Origin: Phycisphaerales bacterium UBA1161
GTDB lineage: Bacteria > Planctomycetota > Phycisphaerae > Tepidisphaerales > Tepidisphaeraceae
Length of the DNA: 64,000 nucleotides
Assembly: GCA_002311745.1 (NCBI GenBank)
Contig: DBZL01000055.1
Coordinates: 1 to 64,000 of the forward strand
Direction of reading: 5' to 3'
Positions within the stretch are counted from its first letter, which is position 1. Every line of letters begins with the position of its first letter. A model generated the notes under the pieces. That model did no database searches. It had not been told where the DNA came from and worked only from the letters and a program-made list of their open reading frames with translations. Shown piece by piece: positions 25,941-35,127 of this stretch. The position numbers and the translations under genes are program-made.

Positions 25941-26075
25941 GACTGCCTCCTCAGTTGTACACGTGCCCTTAGAAGTGTGAACAAATCTTAACACATGCCG
26001 GGGCAATGTGAAAGCGGCCGGCATGAAGGATCGGCTGGTTATCGCCGGGGGGTATCGCAGCCCGCGGCGGTGTCT

Positions 26076-26081
26076 TAAACT
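26076..26081 (+). promoter_or_regulatory. -10-like hexamer directly before the HAD phosphatase gene
   Basis: TAAACT ends 9 nt before the ATG at 26091 with no Shine-Dalgarno. The context TCTTAAACTTGCC is nearly repeated before atpC (TCTTAGACTTGCC), suggesting a shared promoter type. Confidence 0.35.
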
Positions 26082-26090
26082 TGCCCGGCC

Positions 26091-26888
26091 ATGTCTGTGG
26101 ACTTTGCGGAATATGACGCCGTGTTGCTGGACTTGGACGGCACGGTGTATCACGAGGACCATCCTCTGCCGGGAGCGGTGCAGCTCATTGCTCGCCTGCA
26201 GCACGAGGGCCGCAAGTTCGCCTGTCTATCCAACAGCACCACCAGCCCGGCTCGGGTTCTGGGGCGTCTGCGGTCGATGGGGATCGACATGGACGGCGAC
26301 CGCATCTATACGGCCGGCGCCGCCGCGGTGGATTACGTTTTGGACCGTTTCTGCCAACCGGGCCGGCGCCCGCGCGTGTACAACCTGGCCACGCAGGGCG
26401 TGCAGGAACTGCTGCAAGGCCGTGCCGATGGTGTGGGCGGCGACGAGCCAAGCTGCGACGCCGTGATCATCGGCGCTCCCGCCAATCGCTATGCCACGGC
26501 GGACCGCCAGCGCACGGCCCTGGTTCTGTTGCGGGGCGGCGCCGCCGCCGTCGGCATCTGCGCCGACCGGGTCTACCCCAGTCCCCGCGGATTGGAATTC
26601 GGCAGCGGGGCGCTGTCCCTGATGCTCGGCTATGCCGCGGGCGTGGAGCCGATCTTCTGCGGCAAGCCGCAGAGGATTTTCTTCGACGAGCTTTGCCGCC
26701 GGCTGGGAGTCAGCCCGCAGCGCTGCATTCTCATCGGCGACAACCTGGAAGCGGACGTGGCCGGCGCCAAGGGCGTAGGCATGCGGACGATTCTGACCCT
26801 AAGCGGCGTCACCCGCCGGGAGGAACTGGTCGATCTTCCGCCCGACCAACAGCCCGATTACATCATCACGGATTTGCGCCAGTTGTGA
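26091..26888 (+). CDS. HAD-IIA family hydrolase (NagD/phosphoglycolate phosphatase-like)
   Basis: A 265-residue phosphatase. Motif I is DLDGT (residues 14-18), motif II is CLSNSTTS, motif III is the lysine of FCGKPQRIFFDEL, and motif IV is GDNLEADVAGAKGVGM followed by LTLSGVTRREEL. The type IIA cap lies between motifs II and III. The family acts on small phosphates such as nucleotide monophosphates, p-nitrophenyl phosphate or 2-phosphoglycolate. It is monocistronic. Confidence 0.92.
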   Translation: MSVDFAEYDAVLLDLDGTVYHEDHPLPGAVQLIARLQHEGRKFACLSNSTTSPARVLGRLRSMGIDMDGDRIYTAGAAAVDYVLDRFCQPGRRPRVYNLATQGVQELLQGRADGVGGDEPSCDAVIIGAPANRYATADRQRTALVLLRGGAAAVGICADRVYPSPRGLEFGSGALSLMLGYAAGVEPIFCGKPQRIFFDELCRRLGVSPQRCILIGDNLEADVAGAKGVGMRTILTLSGVTRREELVDLPPDQQPDYIITDLRQL

Positions 26889-26916
26889 GGCGGGGTCGCC
26901 GTTTTGGGGCATTAGG

Positions 26917-27234
26917 TTATTTGTTGTTGTCCAGGCCGCTGTAGTTGCGCAGAGCACTCTTGAGGACGATGATGCGCTGGCCGTCTTTGAGGATGATGTA
27001 GTAATCGGGGGTTTCGATGACCGTGGTGCCGGGGGCGCTGGGGAGGGTGGTGACGGCGGCCTGGCCTTGCAGGGCGCCGGCTACTTGAGTGGTGGCCTCG
27101 ATGGCCTCGGTGGAGGCGATGGTGGCGGCTTGGGCGGCCTTGGCGGTGGCGATGGCCGTGCCGATTTCAGCGCACGATGCGGCGATCAGCCCGCAGGCCG
27201 CGGCCGCCGTCAGAATCAGCCAAACTCGCAGCAT
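26917..27234 (-). CDS. small predicted lipoprotein, unknown function
   Basis: A 105-residue protein with a lipoprotein-type signal (VWLILTAAAACGLIAASC) whose lipobox would be AASC, giving a mature protein of about 85 residues. The middle is Ala/Thr-rich and likely helical; the end forms a short beta pattern (YYIILKDGQRIIVLKSAL). The gene diverges from the HEAT-repeat gene across a 130-bp gap. I know no family. Confidence 0.6.
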   Translation of the reverse strand: MLRVWLILTAAAACGLIAASCAEIGTAIATAKAAQAATIASTEAIEATTQVAGALQGQAAVTTLPSAPGTTVIETPDYYIILKDGQRIIVLKSALRNYSGLDNNK

Positions 27235-27366
27235 GGATCAGACGCCCGTGGGCGGCAAAATCGCCGCCTATTGTGCCGGATCGAGGCGGGGGAAACAACC
27301 CAATTCTCCGCCCGGCCGCGGCCGCCTCAAGACACTCGTCAAATTCGTCCGATAAACAATCAATAG

Positions 27367-29313
27367 ATGCACGAACAGCTTCTCTCTGCGCTGATGGCCA
27401 GCCGTAACGAGGCTGCGGACGATCTTCTGTTGGAAGGTCTGCGCGTCGGCGTGGAGGTGGAGCAGGCGGTGATCCTGGACGCCCTGTTGGGGCGGCGGAC
27501 GCTGCGCGGACTGTGCGGGGTGGTGGAGGATTACGACGATTTGCCGCCGCGGCTGCAAGAGCAAATCCTGCGGCACATCAAGCTGCTGCATCATGCCCTG
27601 CGTGAATGCGGGCGGAGCGATCGGGAGGAGCTTCGCCTGGCGGCGATGAAGCTGATTGCCCTGGCCCGCCAGGGGAAGCAGGCGTACGTGCTGTCGGAGA
27701 ATCTGCACGATTCGGAGGATGCGGTAAGTGCGGCGGCGGCGGAGGCGATGGTGGAACTGGCCGCGTGGGTGGCGGGGGCCATCAGGAAATTGCAGGACGA
27801 ATATCCTGCGGCCGATGGGCGCGGCGGCCCGGGGCCGCCGGAGGCGGCGGGCGAGGCATTTGCCGCGCTGTACCGCGAGGTGATGGACCAACGTCCGGAG
27901 ATCGAGCTGGCCGTCACGCGGGCGTTGGACGTGCATCGAGGCACGCAGGTGCAGGAGCTGGCGCGGGCGGCCATGCTGCTGTGCGATTGGCCGGGGAGCA
28001 AGACGCTGACGATTTTGCGCACGGCCAGGCACGGCGGGCAGAGCGTTCTGGTGCGGCGCTTGCAGCAGGTGCCGGCGGCCGACCAGGTCGAGGCGTTCTT
28101 GCTGGGGGCGACCCACGGGCAGTTGCGCGCGCATTTTGGAACCATCGTTTCGCACATCAGCGAACCGGCCGTGCTGGATGCGATCCTGCGCAAGACGCAC
28201 TGGCTCAAGGACCATCAGTTGCAACTGTGCATGCACCAGGTGACGCGCGGAGTTTGGTGGCAGCAGCCCGACCTGATGCGCGACGTGGAGCGCCGCCCGC
28301 CGGCCCAGGCGTGCCAGATCGGCGAATGGCTGGCCGCCTCCGGCATGCACGACCTCATGCAGGACCAGTGGCTGATCGAGCTGATGGACCGGGCGCGGCA
28401 GGATTTTTCGTCCCGCCTGCGTTTGTTGCGGATCGTCATGCGGCGCAAACGCGGCACCAGCGTGCAGTTTTTGCGTCAGATGCTCAACGATCCGGACGAG
28501 CGGCTGATGCGCATGGCGGCGCGCGAGATGATTCGCCACCGGCCCCCCGATGCGGACAACATCCTGCTGCAACTGATGACCAACGCGCCGCTGTCGGTGC
28601 GGCGGGTCATCAGCCGGTCGATCGGCCAGGCGGGCTTCGAGCAATTCTGGATCCGCTTCGACCGCCTGGACGGTCCGACGCGCAAGCAGGCGGGGAGGGC
28701 GATGCTCAAGCTGCTGCCCGACGGCGTGCAGCGTTTGTCGCGCCGGCTGAGCGCGGGGCCGATCGAACAGCGGCTCAAGGCGATGCAAATCACGCAGGAG
28801 CTGGGCTTGGCCGAGTCGCTGCGGGATGCCCTCACGGCCCTGACCACCGACCCGAATCCGAAAATACGCAGCAAGGCGATCATGGTCCTGGGAGAGCTGG
28901 AATCGCAGGCCACCGAGGAGGTGCTGGAACGCGGGCTCAATGACCCGGACTCGCGCGTGCGCGCCAACACGATCGAGGCGTTGGAAGCGCGCCCCGTGCC
29001 GCAGTTCGCACCGTTGCTCACTCAGCTCGCCAGGGACAGCCATCACCGCGAGCGCGCCAACGCGATTAGGGCGCTGCACCGCATGAAGTCTGGCAACGTC
29101 GGGCCGCAACTGATCGAAATGCTGCACGATGATCGGCCGGAGCATCGCATCTCCGCCATGTGGGCCTTGCGGCAGATCGGTTGGTGGCAACTGTTGGAGG
29201 AAGTGGGGCGTTTGGCCAAGGAAGACACCAACCTGCGCGTGCGCCGCTACGCGGTCGGGGTACTCAAAAGAGTGGCGGAAATGATGCAAACGCAGAAAGA
29301 GAAGGCGGGCTGA
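27367..29313 (+). CDS. HEAT-repeat protein
   Basis: A 648-residue, probably cytosolic, all-helical scaffold. Clear HEAT units lie in the C-terminal 250 residues (for example KIRSKAIMVLGELESQATEE, DSRVRANTIEALEARPVPQ, HHRERANAIRALHRMKSGN and EHRISAMWALRQIGWWQLL) and looser ones in the first half. No catalytic motif is seen. The stop overlaps the start of a small membrane protein (TGATG), so the two probably work together. Confidence 0.82.
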   Translation: MHEQLLSALMASRNEAADDLLLEGLRVGVEVEQAVILDALLGRRTLRGLCGVVEDYDDLPPRLQEQILRHIKLLHHALRECGRSDREELRLAAMKLIALARQGKQAYVLSENLHDSEDAVSAAAAEAMVELAAWVAGAIRKLQDEYPAADGRGGPGPPEAAGEAFAALYREVMDQRPEIELAVTRALDVHRGTQVQELARAAMLLCDWPGSKTLTILRTARHGGQSVLVRRLQQVPAADQVEAFLLGATHGQLRAHFGTIVSHISEPAVLDAILRKTHWLKDHQLQLCMHQVTRGVWWQQPDLMRDVERRPPAQACQIGEWLAASGMHDLMQDQWLIELMDRARQDFSSRLRLLRIVMRRKRGTSVQFLRQMLNDPDERLMRMAAREMIRHRPPDADNILLQLMTNAPLSVRRVISRSIGQAGFEQFWIRFDRLDGPTRKQAGRAMLKLLPDGVQRLSRRLSAGPIEQRLKAMQITQELGLAESLRDALTALTTDPNPKIRSKAIMVLGELESQATEEVLERGLNDPDSRVRANTIEALEARPVPQFAPLLTQLARDSHHRERANAIRALHRMKSGNVGPQLIEMLHDDRPEHRISAMWALRQIGWWQLLEEVGRLAKEDTNLRVRRYAVGVLKRVAEMMQTQKEKAG

Positions 29314-29792
29314 TGCGTCGTGCGATCGCCTGGCTGTGCGGCGGTGCGGGGTTGGCGATGACGGCAACGCCCGCGGTCGCGCTCACGCAGGAAGAGGTCC
29401 TCCAGAGCATCAACCAGCACGTGGGTTCCACGGTGGACCTGAGCAAGTACGTGCCGTATCTGGTGCTGGCTCTGGCGGCGCTGCTCTTGGTGGTGTGGTA
29501 CACCCGCCGCACCCAGCCCAGGCTTGTGACCAAGCCGCTGCATCACCGCGGCAAACTGCTGAGGGAAATCGCCAGAAAACTGCATCTGGATGCGGCCCAA
29601 ATCAAGATGCTGAAGATCCTGGCCCAAGAGCAGCGGGTCAGCAGCCCGCTGACGCTGCTGCTGTGCCCGTCCTTGCTGGGCAAGGCGATTCACACGCGCA
29701 ATCCACGGGTGGACCGGGTGGTGCTGTCCGAGGTGGTGCATCGGTTGCGGGGGTTCGATCTGGATTCGCCCGCGGCGCCATCGTCCCCGTGA
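29313..29792 (+). CDS. small membrane protein coupled to the HEAT-repeat gene
   Basis: A 159-residue protein with a signal-like N-terminus (IAWLCGGAGLAMTATPAVA) and one further membrane helix (YVPYLVLALAALLLVVWYT) near residue 45, followed by a basic cytosolic domain (RGKLLREIARKLHLDAAQIKMLKIL). The helical tail with ending LLCPSLLGKAIH is reminiscent of PilZ- or flagella-linked adaptors, but this is not firm. It starts on the stop of the HEAT-repeat gene. Confidence 0.7.
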   Translation: MRRAIAWLCGGAGLAMTATPAVALTQEEVLQSINQHVGSTVDLSKYVPYLVLALAALLLVVWYTRRTQPRLVTKPLHHRGKLLREIARKLHLDAAQIKMLKILAQEQRVSSPLTLLLCPSLLGKAIHTRNPRVDRVVLSEVVHRLRGFDLDSPAAPSSP

Positions 29793-29851
29793 ATCAGCGC
29801 CAATGATTCCCTGGCGCCGCCGGCAAACGCGAATTGTGCGGCGGATTCTTC

Positions 29852-29857
29852 TATAAT
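29852..29857 (+). promoter_or_regulatory. -10 box directly before folD
   Basis: A perfect TATAAT ends 8 nt before the ATG at 29866 and there is no Shine-Dalgarno. The start point would fall about two bases before the start codon, so folD mRNA is predicted to be leaderless. Confidence 0.45.
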
Positions 29858-29865
29858 CGGCGGAC

Positions 29866-30732
29866 ATGTCGGCGACGGTGATCGATGGGGCAGCGCTGGC
29901 GGCCCGCGTGAAGCAGGACGTGCAGCATCGCGTCAAGCAGTTGGCGGCCAGCGGGGGACGCGTGGGATTGGCCGCGGTGCTGGTGGGCAGCACGGCCGCC
30001 GGCGAGCTGTACGCCGCCCGCCAAGCCGAGGCCTGCCGAGCCGTGGGAATCGACTATTCACTGCACACGCTCGGCAGCGAGGCCACCGCGGCGGAGGTGG
30101 GCCGTCTCCTGGACCGCCTCAACCGCGAGGCGGCCGTCACGGGCATCATGCTGCATCTGCCCCTGCCCAGCCACCTGGATGCCACCGAGCTGCAATACCG
30201 CATCGACCCGGTCAAGGATGTCGAAGGGGTCAATCCGGCCAACATCGGCCACGTGGTGTACGGCCATACGCTGATCGCGCCTTGCACGGCCCTGGCGGTG
30301 ATCGAATTGATCGAATCCACGGGGGCCAAACTGCGCGGGGCGGAAGCGGTGGTGGTGGGGGCCAGCGAAATCGCCGGCAAGCCGATCGCGCTGCTGCTCA
30401 CCGAGCGCATGGCCACGACGACGCTGTGTCACATCGCCACGCGCGACCTGCCCAGCCACACGCGGCGTGCGGACGTGCTGGTGGTGGCCGTCGGCAAACC
30501 GGGGCTGATCACCGCCGATCACGTGCGCAGCGGCGCGGTCGTCATCGACGTGGGGATCAACCGCGTCACGGCGGCCGATGGAACCAAGAAGACCGTGGGG
30601 GACGTGGATTTCGAGGCGGTGCGGCAAAAGGCGGGGTACATCTCGCCGGTGCCCGGCGGCGTCGGACCCATGACCGTCGCCATGCTGCTCAAAAACACGC
30701 TCCGCAGCGCCGAGCTTGCCGCCCATCGTTAG
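29866..30732 (+). CDS. folD: FolD-type methylenetetrahydrofolate dehydrogenase with altered active site
   Basis: A 288-residue member of the bifunctional 5,10-methylene-THF dehydrogenase/cyclohydrolase family. The overall fold markers are intact: LAAVLVGSTAAGELY, GIMLHLPLPSHL, IAPCTALAVIEL, VIDVGINR and PVPGGVGPMTVAML. The catalytic positions differ. The cyclohydrolase lysine (E. coli Lys54) is Gln53 in YAARQAEAC, the glutamine of the usual VQLPLP is His97, and the aspartate of KDVDG is Glu120 (KDVEG). The NADP-contact arginine of VGRS is Ala166 (VGASEIAGKP). It may be a dehydrogenase without cyclohydrolase activity, perhaps NAD-linked, or act on another pterin. metH lies at the window's right end. 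Confidence 0.88.
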   Translation: MSATVIDGAALAARVKQDVQHRVKQLAASGGRVGLAAVLVGSTAAGELYAARQAEACRAVGIDYSLHTLGSEATAAEVGRLLDRLNREAAVTGIMLHLPLPSHLDATELQYRIDPVKDVEGVNPANIGHVVYGHTLIAPCTALAVIELIESTGAKLRGAEAVVVGASEIAGKPIALLLTERMATTTLCHIATRDLPSHTRRADVLVVAVGKPGLITADHVRSGAVVIDVGINRVTAADGTKKTVGDVDFEAVRQKAGYISPVPGGVGPMTVAMLLKNTLRSAELAAHR

Positions 30733-30744
30733 CGGGGCCGACCC

Positions 30745-31677
30745 ATGCGGCGCAAACGCCTGCTTTGGACTCTCTGGTTGGCGATCGCGGCGGGAGGAAT
30801 CGCGCTGGGGGTCTGGCTGTACGTGCAACTTCGGCTCACGCCGCCGACGGCGCTTTCGCTGGACCCGGAAAATCTGGCGGTCCTGTCGCCGCCGGTGATC
30901 TCGCCCCCGATCGTGCGGCAGGCAGGCGGCGACGGCGGGGCGGATTATCGCGCGGCCCTGGCCGCGTACGATGCCGATGCCTGCGACGCCTTCGCCAAAA
31001 ACCCGGCCGGCGATCCGCCCAAGTCCATGCAGCTCGTATTGAATGCGGCGGATAAAACGACAATGGACCTGCTGGCCGAGAATCCCGGCCAGATCATCAA
31101 TTATCAAAGCGAGCATCCCGCCCTGGAGAATCTGGAGCAGTTGGGCCGGGCGATGGATCGCGCGGGACTGATGCTGCGCCTCAAAAAGCAAACACAGCCG
31201 GCGCGGCAATATTTCCAGGCCGTGTACGGCCTGGGATCGGCCCTATACGCCGAGCGGCTCTGTTACGATGAATATCTCAAGGGCATGGGGCTGATGGACG
31301 AAGCGGCCACCGGCCTGGCCGAATTGGAAGACCAGCCGCGGCGCTCGCAGCTTCAGCAGCACGTCGCGGCGATGGTGGACTATGATGCCCAAAAAGTGCG
31401 GCCGATTTACGAGGCGCTGTACAGCGCCGACCCCGACGAGTCGGCCGTGCACGCGGGGGATGTGTTTGTGTTTGCCGCCAAGAGCCGGGAGAGGATGTTT
31501 CGCGTGGAGGCGATCCTGGCCCTGGGCCGAATGCGGTTTAGCGCCGAGCGGAATGCCGATCAAAGGGCGGCGGGGCGATTTATCGCCGATTGCCGAGGCG
31601 ATTCCGACCCCGTGATCCAGGCGGCCGCGGCCGCCGCGGGCGATCTGAGCGTCGAACAATATCGCATGATCCATTGA
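30745..31677 (+). CDS. membrane-anchored protein, unknown function
   Basis: A 310-residue protein with one N-terminal anchor (LLWTLWLAIAAGGIALGVWLYV) and a helical exported domain. TPR-like segments are seen (KQTQPARQYFQAVYGLGSAL, RLCYDEYLKGMGLMDEAATGL), and the end looks HEAT-like (RMFRVEAILALGRMRFSAE). It follows folD by 12 bp and may be cotranscribed. No family recognised. Confidence 0.65.
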   Translation: MRRKRLLWTLWLAIAAGGIALGVWLYVQLRLTPPTALSLDPENLAVLSPPVISPPIVRQAGGDGGADYRAALAAYDADACDAFAKNPAGDPPKSMQLVLNAADKTTMDLLAENPGQIINYQSEHPALENLEQLGRAMDRAGLMLRLKKQTQPARQYFQAVYGLGSALYAERLCYDEYLKGMGLMDEAATGLAELEDQPRRSQLQQHVAAMVDYDAQKVRPIYEALYSADPDESAVHAGDVFVFAAKSRERMFRVEAILALGRMRFSAERNADQRAAGRFIADCRGDSDPVIQAAAAAAGDLSVEQYRMIH

Positions 31678-31755
31678 CAACTCGCGTAAGACATGGCGCA
31701 TTCTTAAGCAGGGGCGGTGTCGGGTAGGATGGCAGCCGGTTGGAAGGAAACATCC

Positions 31756-33114
31756 ATGAAAAGCCGCAAAGCGTTTACGCTCATCGAATTGCTGGCCGTG
31801 ATAGGGATTCTGGCGCTGCTGGCCGCGATCCTCCTGCCCGTCATCGGCCATGCCCAGCGTTCGGCGGCGATCACGGCCCAGAAGATGGATTTCCAGACCA
31901 TCGCCACCGCCCTGGAGAACTACCGCAGCGATTTTGGGGATTATCCGCGGAACGTGATTTTGCCGCGATGGAATACGGCGATCTATGTGCCTAGCCCGGC
32001 CATCACGCCGGCGCCGCCTTTTTTGGCCTTGGCGGCGGCGCTGATCGGCCAGGACCCGGGCACGCCGCAGATGCAGACCATCGGGGGTCAGAGTATTTTC
32101 GTGCCCGGTGATGGGGCGGAGGGTCTGGGGTTCCGCACAAGGATTCAAGTGGCACAATTGGTACCACCAACGGCACTTGCCACCGACGTGCCGGTGGGAT
32201 CGGCGTTGGCGATAGTGACGGCGGTGCCTATCACGCTTCCCTACAACTGGGCCCAGGTGCCCAATGATCCATCTTTGCTGGAGGTCATTTCGATTCGATT
32301 CTCGCCGGGAACGCAATATGAGGAAACCATCGGGATATCCGCCGTGGTGCCAGCCCACCCTGGGCCACCTCCGTTGGGGCCGTATACGTTGCAGCTTCGG
32401 GCGGCGACGCGTTACTTGCATCATGTGATTGATCCTGCACAGCCGCAACTGCTGATGGCAACGGGCAAAGTGTGGCCGGCGTATTTGCCGGCGGATCGGT
32501 TTCAAGTGGCGTACGTCGATCCACAGCGCGACTCGACAACGGACGTGCCGACCAACCTTCACATGCCTGTGTTGTTGGATCACTGGGGGGGCGTGATCCA
32601 GTATTTCACGCGGTTTGGACCGAACTCGAATCGGGTGAGCGATTCGACGTATAGCACGAACCCGGCGGTGTTCGGCTTGCCGATATTGCCGACCAACATC
32701 ACCGCCGGGCCGCTCTACGGGTATTCCGCGCCGCCCTCGGTCGACACGACGACACCGATGAACGTGAACAATCCCTACGGAATGAACGCGATTTGGGATC
32801 AAAGGGATGGCGTGGCGTTCGTTGACAACACCGATCTGCAAAACCCAAAGCTTGTGACGTGGCAATCGCAAGTCTCGGGCAAGCGGCCGGACTTGACGCT
32901 GGCGATCAAATGGATGTTGGGCGACGACAATGGGGACAACTTCATTGCCGGCGGCGAAACCTTGCGTTACACGGGCCCATACATCCTGATATCCGCCGGT
33001 CCGGACGGCCCTGATCGCTTCAGCGGTGGATTTTGCGATCTAAGCAGCGTCCCGCAGTTTCAATGGCCAAAAGCCTTCCAGAACAGCGGCAATATTTACA
33101 ATTTCGAGCGGTAA
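31756..33114 (+). CDS. type II secretion / type IV pilin-like pseudopilin
   Basis: A 452-residue protein with a prepilin signal: short basic leader, then the cleavage and methylation motif KAFTLIELLAVIGILALLAA. The ATG at 31756 has GGAAGGAAA upstream. After the helix comes a GspG-like start (ALENYRSDFGDYPRNV) and a long beta-rich, Thr/Pro-rich region much larger than in classic pseudopilins. Such long members are multiplied in planctomycetes. It stands alone, without secretion ATPase or platform genes nearby. Confidence 0.88.
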   Translation: MKSRKAFTLIELLAVIGILALLAAILLPVIGHAQRSAAITAQKMDFQTIATALENYRSDFGDYPRNVILPRWNTAIYVPSPAITPAPPFLALAAALIGQDPGTPQMQTIGGQSIFVPGDGAEGLGFRTRIQVAQLVPPTALATDVPVGSALAIVTAVPITLPYNWAQVPNDPSLLEVISIRFSPGTQYEETIGISAVVPAHPGPPPLGPYTLQLRAATRYLHHVIDPAQPQLLMATGKVWPAYLPADRFQVAYVDPQRDSTTDVPTNLHMPVLLDHWGGVIQYFTRFGPNSNRVSDSTYSTNPAVFGLPILPTNITAGPLYGYSAPPSVDTTTPMNVNNPYGMNAIWDQRDGVAFVDNTDLQNPKLVTWQSQVSGKRPDLTLAIKWMLGDDNGDNFIAGGETLRYTGPYILISAGPDGPDRFSGGFCDLSSVPQFQWPKAFQNSGNIYNFER

Positions 33115-33143
33115 GCTTCGATTAATGCAGCAGTTGCATCGAT

Positions 33144-33172
33144 TTGCCGGCTGGGGGCCAATATTCTACAAT
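33144..33172 (+). promoter_or_regulatory. sigma70-type promoter of the tetR-macAB-tolC operon
   Basis: TTGCCG (33144-33149), 17-bp spacer, TACAAT (33167-33172). Transcription would start near 33179, leaving a 38-nt leader that contains the palindrome at 33196-33210. Confidence 0.55.
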
Positions 33173-33195
33173 CAAATCCGGCTGGCTGGTCAGTA

Positions 33196-33210
33196 ATTGG
33201 CTCGGCCAAT
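33196..33210. promoter_or_regulatory. candidate operator for the adjacent TetR
   Basis: Perfect inverted repeat ATTGGC-TCG-GCCAAT, between the predicted start point and the tetR ATG at 33218. The position suits autorepression by the TetR protein encoded next. Confidence 0.4.
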
Positions 33211-33217
33211 CCCCCCA

Positions 33218-33793
33218 ATGCGACTGCCGGATCAGAACAAGCGGAGGAAAATTGCGGAGGCGGCCGTGCGGCTGTTCTCTGAAAGGCCCTTTGAGCAGGT
33301 TCGTCTGGAAGAGGTGGCGGCGGCCGCGGGCGTAGGCAAAGGAACGCTCTACATTTATTTCAAGAGCAAGGATGAGCTTTACTACAGCTTGATCTATGAC
33401 GGGTTTGCCGACCTGGTCAAACGGCTGGAGGAGCAACTTCGTGCCAGCCAATCGGATTATTCCGGTAAAATCCGCGTCATTGTCAGCGGCATGGTCGAAT
33501 TTGCCCAAAGCCATCCTCAGATGATCGACGTGATGCGGGCCGCGGGCGTTCCCGACGCGAATAGTCCGTGGGGGGCGAAGCTTCGGGAGCTAGCGCAATT
33601 GATCGAGAAGGTGATCCGGCAGGGCATTGCGGCCGGGGAACTGGCTGATACCAAGCCGGAGTTGACGGCACTGTATTTTACGGCGATGGTGCGCGCGATC
33701 ATGCTGCACGGGCCGCGGGAGGCGGATGCCCAGGCGGCGGCGCAGCATGTTTCGGGCGTGATTCTCGGGGGGATCGGAAAGCATGGCAGATGA
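33218..33793 (+). CDS. TetR family transcriptional regulator
   Basis: A 191-residue repressor. The helix-turn-helix domain is typical (KIAEAAVRLFSERPFEQV, EEVAAAAGVGKGTLYIYFK), followed by a ligand-binding helical domain ending in a dimerisation segment. I choose the ATG at 33218; a TTG at 33197 is in frame but overlaps the candidate operator. The stop overlaps the macA start by ATGA, so it is the first gene of the efflux operon it presumably controls. Confidence 0.92.
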   Translation: MRLPDQNKRRKIAEAAVRLFSERPFEQVRLEEVAAAAGVGKGTLYIYFKSKDELYYSLIYDGFADLVKRLEEQLRASQSDYSGKIRVIVSGMVEFAQSHPQMIDVMRAAGVPDANSPWGAKLRELAQLIEKVIRQGIAAGELADTKPELTALYFTAMVRAIMLHGPREADAQAAAQHVSGVILGGIGKHGR

Positions 33794-35127
33794 GGCAGAA
33801 GTGGATCATCGTCGGCGTGTCGGTGGCGGTTCTGCTGGCCGCGGGCGGAGGGTATTACTACTGGCGTTCGAGCCGGGCATCGGCGCAGACCTTGCCCTCC
33901 GACACGTACAAAACCACGGCCACCAAGGGCGACATCACCCAGAGCGTTGCCTGCACCGGTACGGTGATTTCCAATCTTGACGTGCTGATCAAGTGTCGGG
34001 CCAGCGGGCAGATCACCAAACTTCCCTTTGACATCAGCGACCACGTCAAGAAGGGTGATTTGCTGCTCCAGCTCGATCCGATCGACGAGCAGCGCCTGGC
34101 GGACCAGGCCGAGGCGACGGTGGCGATCGCCCAGTCGAAGTTGAACGAAGCCAAGCTCAACGAGCGCGTCGCGGAGTTGGATCTGCAGACGGCGACGGCA
34201 AAGGCCGATTCGGATGTGGCCTCGGCGCAGGTCAAGGCGACCAATTCTCGCAACAAGGCCAACCGGCAGCAGCAGTTGCTGGAGCAGAAGCTGACCTCGC
34301 AGGAGGATTACGAAACCGCGCAAACCGACGCCGCCCAGGCGGAGGCGGATTTGCAGACCGCCAAGATCGCCAAGGAGCAGCTCAAAAGCCAGGCCGCGGC
34401 CCTGGAGGTGAAAAAGGAGGACATCACCCTGGCCGAGGCGCAGTTGCGTTCCGACCAGATCGCCCTGGCCAATGCCAAACAGCAGTTGGACTACACGACG
34501 TTGCTGGCGCCGATGGATGGCGTGGTGGCGGATTTGCCCGTGGAGCAGGGGACGATCATCTCCTCGGCGATCAGCAACGTCGGCGGCGGCACGACGGTCA
34601 TGACGTTGTCCGATCTGTCGAAGATTTTCGTCAATGCGGCGGTGGATGAAAGCGACATCGGCGGCGTGCAGGTGGGGCAGAAGGTGCAGATTACGGCCGA
34701 CGCGTTCCCCGGCCGGCGCTTCGCGGGGACGGTGGTGCGCATCGCCACGCAGGGCGTCAACGTCTCCAACGTCGTGACCTTCGAGGTCAAGATCGAGGTC
34801 ACCGGCAAGAACAAGCCGCTGCTCAAGCCGCAGATGACCACCAACGTGCAGATCATTGAAGGCTCCAAGTCGGGCGTGGTTCTGCTGCCGATGCAGGCGG
34901 TGTTCCGCAAGGAGCACAAGACGCTGGTGAGCGTCGTCAAGGGCGACGGCACCACGGAGGACCGGGAGGTGCAGACGGGGATCGACGACGGCAACAACGA
35001 GGAGATCGTTTCGGGCATCAACGTCGGCGACACGGTGCTGGTGCATCGCAACGAATCCAACAGCCGCTGGAGCGGGGGTCCCAATCGGCCGCCGACTTTC
35101 CCGCCGGGCGGCGGAGGCAGGCGGTGA
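33790..35127 (+). CDS. macA: MacA-like periplasmic adaptor (HlyD/RND membrane fusion family)
   Basis: A 445-residue adaptor linking an inner-membrane ABC pump to a TolC-type channel. One N-terminal anchor (IIVGVSVAVLLAAGGGYYYW), a lipoyl half-motif (VLIKCRASGQITKLPFDI), a long coiled-coil hairpin of about 120 residues rich in Ala, Gln and Lys, the second lipoyl half (TLLAPMDGVVADLPVEQG), then beta-barrel and membrane-proximal domains. The C-terminus is Gly/Pro-rich (FPPGGGGRR). Overlaps neighbours on both sides by 4 bp. Confidence 0.92.
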   Translation: MRQKWIIVGVSVAVLLAAGGGYYYWRSSRASAQTLPSDTYKTTATKGDITQSVACTGTVISNLDVLIKCRASGQITKLPFDISDHVKKGDLLLQLDPIDEQRLADQAEATVAIAQSKLNEAKLNERVAELDLQTATAKADSDVASAQVKATNSRNKANRQQQLLEQKLTSQEDYETAQTDAAQAEADLQTAKIAKEQLKSQAAALEVKKEDITLAEAQLRSDQIALANAKQQLDYTTLLAPMDGVVADLPVEQGTIISSAISNVGGGTTVMTLSDLSKIFVNAAVDESDIGGVQVGQKVQITADAFPGRRFAGTVVRIATQGVNVSNVVTFEVKIEVTGKNKPLLKPQMTTNVQIIEGSKSGVVLLPMQAVFRKEHKTLVSVVKGDGTTEDREVQTGIDDGNNEEIVSGINVGDTVLVHRNESNSRWSGGPNRPPTFPPGGGGRR

